A DNA stretch of 9,151 bases from DATHWB01 sp035544575 (GTDB lineage: Bacteria; Actinomycetota; Acidimicrobiia; Spongiisociales; ZC4RG35). Location of the stretch: the NCBI GenBank assembly GCA_035544575.1, contig DATKEC010000116.1, positions 1 through 9,151 of the forward strand. Reading direction: 5' to 3'. This document shows positions 6,755 through 9,151 of this stretch, piece after piece. Both the position numbers and the translations under genes were made by a program. The notes below the pieces were generated by a model. It was not told the DNA's origin. It did not search any database and worked only from the letters and a program-made list of their open reading frames with translations. How positions within the stretch are numbered: the first letter of the stretch is position 1; every line of letters begins with the position of its first letter.

Positions 6755-8197
6755 TCAAGGAAGACGCTCGAGAGTCACCCCCAGCGGGGGGCGCTCGTCG
6801 AGGGCTGCACCTCCGGTTCCCAACAGGTGACGCTGGAAGAACGCCACCAGATACGTGTCGACGATCGGGAGCACCCGCTCGGCCGGAATCGGGCCTTTCA
6901 ACCCGAGGCGGTCGGCGACGGGAGAGAAGAACGGGGTGAGGACGAAGTCGTTGTGGCCGGCGCCGTCGATCCCGACCCAGTAGGACTCGAACGGGCTGCG
7001 TTCAGCCAAACCGCGCAGCCGTCCGTCGTTCGGTGTTCCCCGCCAGCCGTCCGAGCGCATGAAGAGGCTCGGCTGAGCCAACTCCCTGGCAACCACCCGG
7101 TCGGGAATCGGGTTGACCCAGGAATCCATTCCGAGGACCGCGTCGCACCGGGTGTCCTCGATACACGCCCGCACTGCCGCTCCGCCACCCGTGGAGTGAC
7201 CGAAGACTCCGATTCTGTCCAGGTCGGGCTCGGGCGCCAGACCCGACAACTGACCACTCTGGCCGGCGTCGAGCGCATCCATGATCGCCACCACGTCACC
7301 CGCGAACGTCTCCACCAGCTGTTCGGCCGCCTCCAGGTAGTCCTCTGAACCCACCTCCTCCTCGTCGGGAAGAGCACGGGGGTCGTACTCGACCACCGTC
7401 CCGCTCGGAAAGACCTCCGCGACTGCACCGAAGGTGTGATCCGGGGCGAGGACGATGAAGCCCCGGCTGGCGAGCGACTCCATCTGGTGGAGGGCGATCG
7501 TCCGGAACCCCGTCCAGCCGTGCGAGTAGATGACCACAGGCAGCCGTCCGGACACGGCCGGAGCGCCTTCGTACGAAGACGAGGCCACGTCGCCGACGTG
7601 TGACAGAAAGAAGCCGGGGAAACCGAGTCTGCCAGCCAACGCCGGACCGACCACGTCGAAGTCCGGGTTCCAGAGGACCGGCTCGAGGCCATCGATGTCA
7701 ACCGCCGGATACCAGGCCTGGACGACGAAGCGTCGGCGCTCGCTCGGCTCCGGTGGGTCCTCGCCTTCCTCACGCTCCGGGAGACCGTACTCCTCCAGCC
7801 GCTCGTCTTCGATGATCACGAAGGACTGGGTCCCGACAGGAAAGGGACCTGTCGGGAGTGGAAGCTCAGGAATCGGGAGTGCCATCGGGAGGATCGCAAG
7901 TGCCGCGACACCGAATGGTCCGAGCAACCCTCGACGGAAGCGCTGCAGACCTCGCACCTTGCGCTCGTCGCGCAGGATGTCGGTCACGGCCAGCCCGAGA
8001 GTCGTCATCTCGACCGGAAGCAGCTGCCATCGGTACCCCTCGACAACGAGTTGGACGACCATCGCCACGACGAGTGCCGCCGCCATCCTTCCCCGCTTCA
8101 GCCGGTACCCGAGTACGACCGGAAGGAGAACAGCGACGGCGATGACGGCGAGCTGGACCGTTTCCCACGTACGCACTCCCCGCCACGCTAGATCCAC
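6755..8197 (-). CDS. Membrane-anchored alpha/beta hydrolase, PAF-acetylhydrolase-like
   Basis: A 480-aa protein with a hydrophobic N-terminal region of about four possible helices (residues 13-31, 37-53, 59-75, 91-110), followed by an alpha/beta hydrolase domain (about 120-475). The nucleophile elbow is GHSTGGGA (Ser335), the oxyanion strand ends in IYSHGW (225-228), the acid is probably Asp358 (LGMDSWVNP) and the base His415 (GAGHNDFV). This order and the motif neighbourhoods resemble the plasma platelet-activating-factor acetylhydrolase / lipase-like family, so hydrolysis of a short-chain ester or phospholipid is plausible; the substrate is not known. Its fold places the catalytic domain next to the membrane; which side cannot be read with certainty. 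The GTG start (8195-8197) has only a weak GGCCGG upstream; another GTG at codon 8 is possible. The next gene downstream is the receiver gene. Confidence 0.82.
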   Translation of the reverse strand: MDLAWRGVRTWETVQLAVIAVAVLLPVVLGYRLKRGRMAAALVVAMVVQLVVEGYRWQLLPVEMTTLGLAVTDILRDERKVRGLQRFRRGLLGPFGVAALAILPMALPIPELPLPTGPFPVGTQSFVIIEDERLEEYGLPEREEGEDPPEPSERRRFVVQAWYPAVDIDGLEPVLWNPDFDVVGPALAGRLGFPGFFLSHVGDVASSSYEGAPAVSGRLPVVIYSHGWTGFRTIALHQMESLASRGFIVLAPDHTFGAVAEVFPSGTVVEYDPRALPDEEEVGSEDYLEAAEQLVETFAGDVVAIMDALDAGQSGQLSGLAPEPDLDRIGVFGHSTGGGAAVRACIEDTRCDAVLGMDSWVNPIPDRVVARELAQPSLFMRSDGWRGTPNDGRLRGLAERSPFESYWVGIDGAGHNDFVLTPFFSPVADRLGLKGPIPAERVLPIVDTYLVAFFQRHLLGTGGAALDERPPLGVTLERLP

Positions 8198-8260
8198 CCG
8201 GCCGGGACGTTGTCGCGGCGCACCATCGACCGTCGACCCCGCGGTCGGCGACGGCGCGGC
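8198..8260. other. Short intergenic gap
   Basis: Sixty-three bases between the end of the gene remnant and the hydrolase start. A weak hairpin can be drawn (CGACC at 8234-8238 with GGTCG at 8243-8247), but no T-run follows on either strand, so I do not call a terminator. Any promoter for the hydrolase must lie here or further upstream, but no convincing -10/-35 pair is visible. Confidence 0.4.
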
Positions 8261-8911
8261 TCAGTCACACCCTGGCGGGTCGGCGGATGCCGGCACGTAC
8301 CGAACTGTGTGGCCGGCCGCAGTGGCTTCCAACACCGGCGGGTCTCCCTCGAAGAGCACGATCTCGACGAACAGGTACTGGTCATTCCCCACCGCCTCGC
8401 GGCCACTCGCCGGGGAGGAATTCGAAAGATCCGTCTGTCGATTCGGCCCGCCACTGGACGCCGTTGACCTCACCGAGCCACTCGACTCCGCAGTGGGTGT
8501 ACAACTGATACGACCACGCAAAGCCGGGTTCGATCACTCCCCCGTCCTTGACGGCGGGTGGACTCGGATCGGTGATGATCTCGTCGTGAACCCCGGCGAC
8601 GTAGGAGCCTGGGATGGTGACGTCGCCCGACACTGTCGTCTGCTGATCGACGACGCCGGCTGAAGGCTCGTCCGCCTGCAGGCGGATCACGAAGCCCTCT
8701 GCGGGGAGCTTCGAACGTTCCACGGCCACGACATACGCATGCGGGTTGGCATCAGCCGTGCAGGCCATCGGGGCATCGACGTTGACGATGAGCGGGTATA
8801 CGACGCCGCCGTCGATCACGACGTCGTCCAGCCGGAGATGGGGACAACTCGATCCGTAGACGGCCCCAAACCAGATGACGACCTCGGACTCGAAGTCGAC
8901 GGCGGTCCCCG
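8261..8911 (-). pseudogene. Remnant of an unrecognised, probably secreted protein gene (5' truncated, frameshifted)
   Basis: Read on the minus strand, coding-like sequence starts directly at the palindrome border (from ETGTAVDFESEVVIWFG...) and continues through VYPLIVNVDAPMACTADANP, AYVVAVERSKLPAEGFVIRL and the conserved-looking WSYQLYTHCGVEWLGEVNG. It then stops early at 8382-8384. A neighbouring frame continues sensibly (GNDQYLFVEIVLFEGDPPVL... to PPGCD) up to a stop at 8261-8263. Removing one base from the C4 tract at 8387-8390 joins the two parts. No signal peptide, ribosome binding site or early start codon exists at the 5' end: the first in-frame start-like codon is GTG 8817-8819, already inside the domain, and a stop (8916-8918) lies in the palindrome. 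The THCG-W segment resembles a motif I associate with uncharacterised actinobacterial exported proteins; no function can be assigned. If the frameshift is a sequencing error, the gene is still 5' truncated. Confidence 0.68.
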
Positions 8912-9023
8912 TTTCTTAGCGAATGAGCGACACGAAAACGTGTCGTTTCGCGTGGCAAAAAGCCGGGCGGTCGGTTTCGCCACGCGAAACGACACGTTCT
9001 TGACACGCTCATTCGCTAAGAAA
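8912..9023. repeat. 112-bp interrupted palindrome (MITE/REP-like)
   Basis: The outer arms 8912-8929 and 9006-9023 are perfectly inverted (18 bp, beginning TTTCTTAGCGAATGAGCG). The inner arms 8937-8956 and 8979-8998 are perfectly inverted (20 bp, AACGTGTCGTTTCGCGTGGC). Between them lie 7-bp segments (8930-8936 and 8999-9005) that mostly do not pair, and the centre is a 22-bp GC-rich loop (8957-8978). The left arm also contains a small hairpin of its own (CGACACG 8928-8934, AAAA, CGTGTCG 8939-8945), while the right arm carries GACACG twice, 11 bp apart. There is no coding capacity and no obvious target-site duplication. The form fits a non-autonomous palindromic element; a structural RNA or a terminator is less likely because no T-run follows the stem on either strand. 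Confidence 0.85.
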
Positions 9024-9028
9024 AAATC

Positions 9029-9151
9029 TCAGAGGTGGTGGGGGTGGAAGCCGGCGGGGAGTTCGAGGCGGTGGCGGGTCATGGCGGCGGAATCGGAGAG
9101 AACGTCGACGGTCGGGCCGTCGATGGCGATCACACCGCCGCTCATCACCAC
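9029..9151 (-). CDS. ABC ATPase C-terminus, CbiO/EcfA-like (partial)
   Basis: The last 40 codons of a minus-strand gene that begins outside the window. The visible peptide (VVMSGGVIAIDGPTVDVLSD, then AAMTRHRLELPAGF) matches the ending typical of ATPases of cobalt/nickel and energy-coupling-factor importers: the strand after the switch histidine, the G-x-I-x-x-D-G-P-T turn, a short helix and the HRLELP tail. Walker motifs lie beyond the window and cannot be checked. The TGA stop (9029-9031) is only five bases from the palindrome edge, yet the ending looks natural for this family, so I do not think this gene is truncated. A generic ABC importer ATPase remains possible. Confidence 0.62.
   Translation of the reverse strand: MVMSGGVIAIDGPTVDVLSDSAAMTRHRLELPAGFHPHHL

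Noticed and set aside
5894..7348. Open frame of 484 codons on the plus strand, across ccmG, the receiver and part of the hydrolase
   Set aside because: It overlaps three well-supported genes in other frames and shows no recognisable motif; it is a GC-content artefact.
7530..8663. Open frame of 377 codons on the plus strand, opposite the hydrolase and the remnant
   Set aside because: Ser/Arg/Pro-rich peptide antisense to a gene with an intact catalytic triad; no ribosome binding site or domain.
8752..9012. Minus-strand frame of 86 codons that starts in the palindrome
   Set aside because: It is out of frame with the protein-like remnant and encodes an Arg-rich string; the read-through of the palindrome is accidental.
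8912..9023. Palindrome as an intrinsic terminator of the CbiO-like gene
   Set aside because: In the direction of that gene the T-run comes before the stem, not after it, and the other side ends in AAACGGGG. It may still block transcription, but it lacks the canonical form.
1..9151. CRISPR array, tRNA, rRNA or transposase gene
   Set aside because: I found no spaced direct repeats, no cloverleaf-like sequence, no rRNA-like stretch and no transposase-like protein on either strand.

Overview
The window is GC-rich, gene-dense bacterial chromosome with translationally coupled gene overlaps, many GTG starts and Arg/Ala/Asp-rich products. This suggests a high-GC, aerobic, cytochrome c-making bacterium. 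The proteins read to me like those of Actinomycetota of the Acidimicrobiia type, but that placement is an impression from protein style, since no marker gene is present.

Positions 1-6330 (+ strand) hold a cytochrome c maturation System I (Ccm) operon in the order ccmA (5' end outside the window), ccmB, ccmC, ccmD, ccmE, ccmF, ccmH, ccmI, ccmG. Every junction overlaps by 1 to 8 bases, so the genes are probably one translationally coupled unit. CcmA/B form the ABC module. CcmC and CcmD load heme onto CcmE, which carries it on a covalent histidine. CcmG and CcmH handle reduction of the apocytochrome thiols, CcmI presents the apocytochrome, and CcmF carries out heme ligation. The gene set looks complete, and the key heme and thiol residues are visible.

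Positions 6332-8197 (- strand) converge on the ccm operon with only one base between stop codons. They encode a single-domain response regulator receiver and, upstream of it, a membrane-anchored serine hydrolase resembling the platelet-activating-factor acetylhydrolase family.

Positions 8261-8911 (- strand) hold the remnant of an unrecognised, probably secreted protein. It has lost its 5' end and carries a frameshift near 8387-8390. Its broken 5' edge lies exactly at a 112-bp interrupted palindrome (8912-9023). On the far side of the palindrome is the 3' end of a CbiO/EcfA-like ABC ATPase gene (9029-9151, - strand). The palindrome with the truncated gene beside it is the most unusual part of the window. 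The ccm region is a clear example of a known system, and I found no convincing new multi-gene system.
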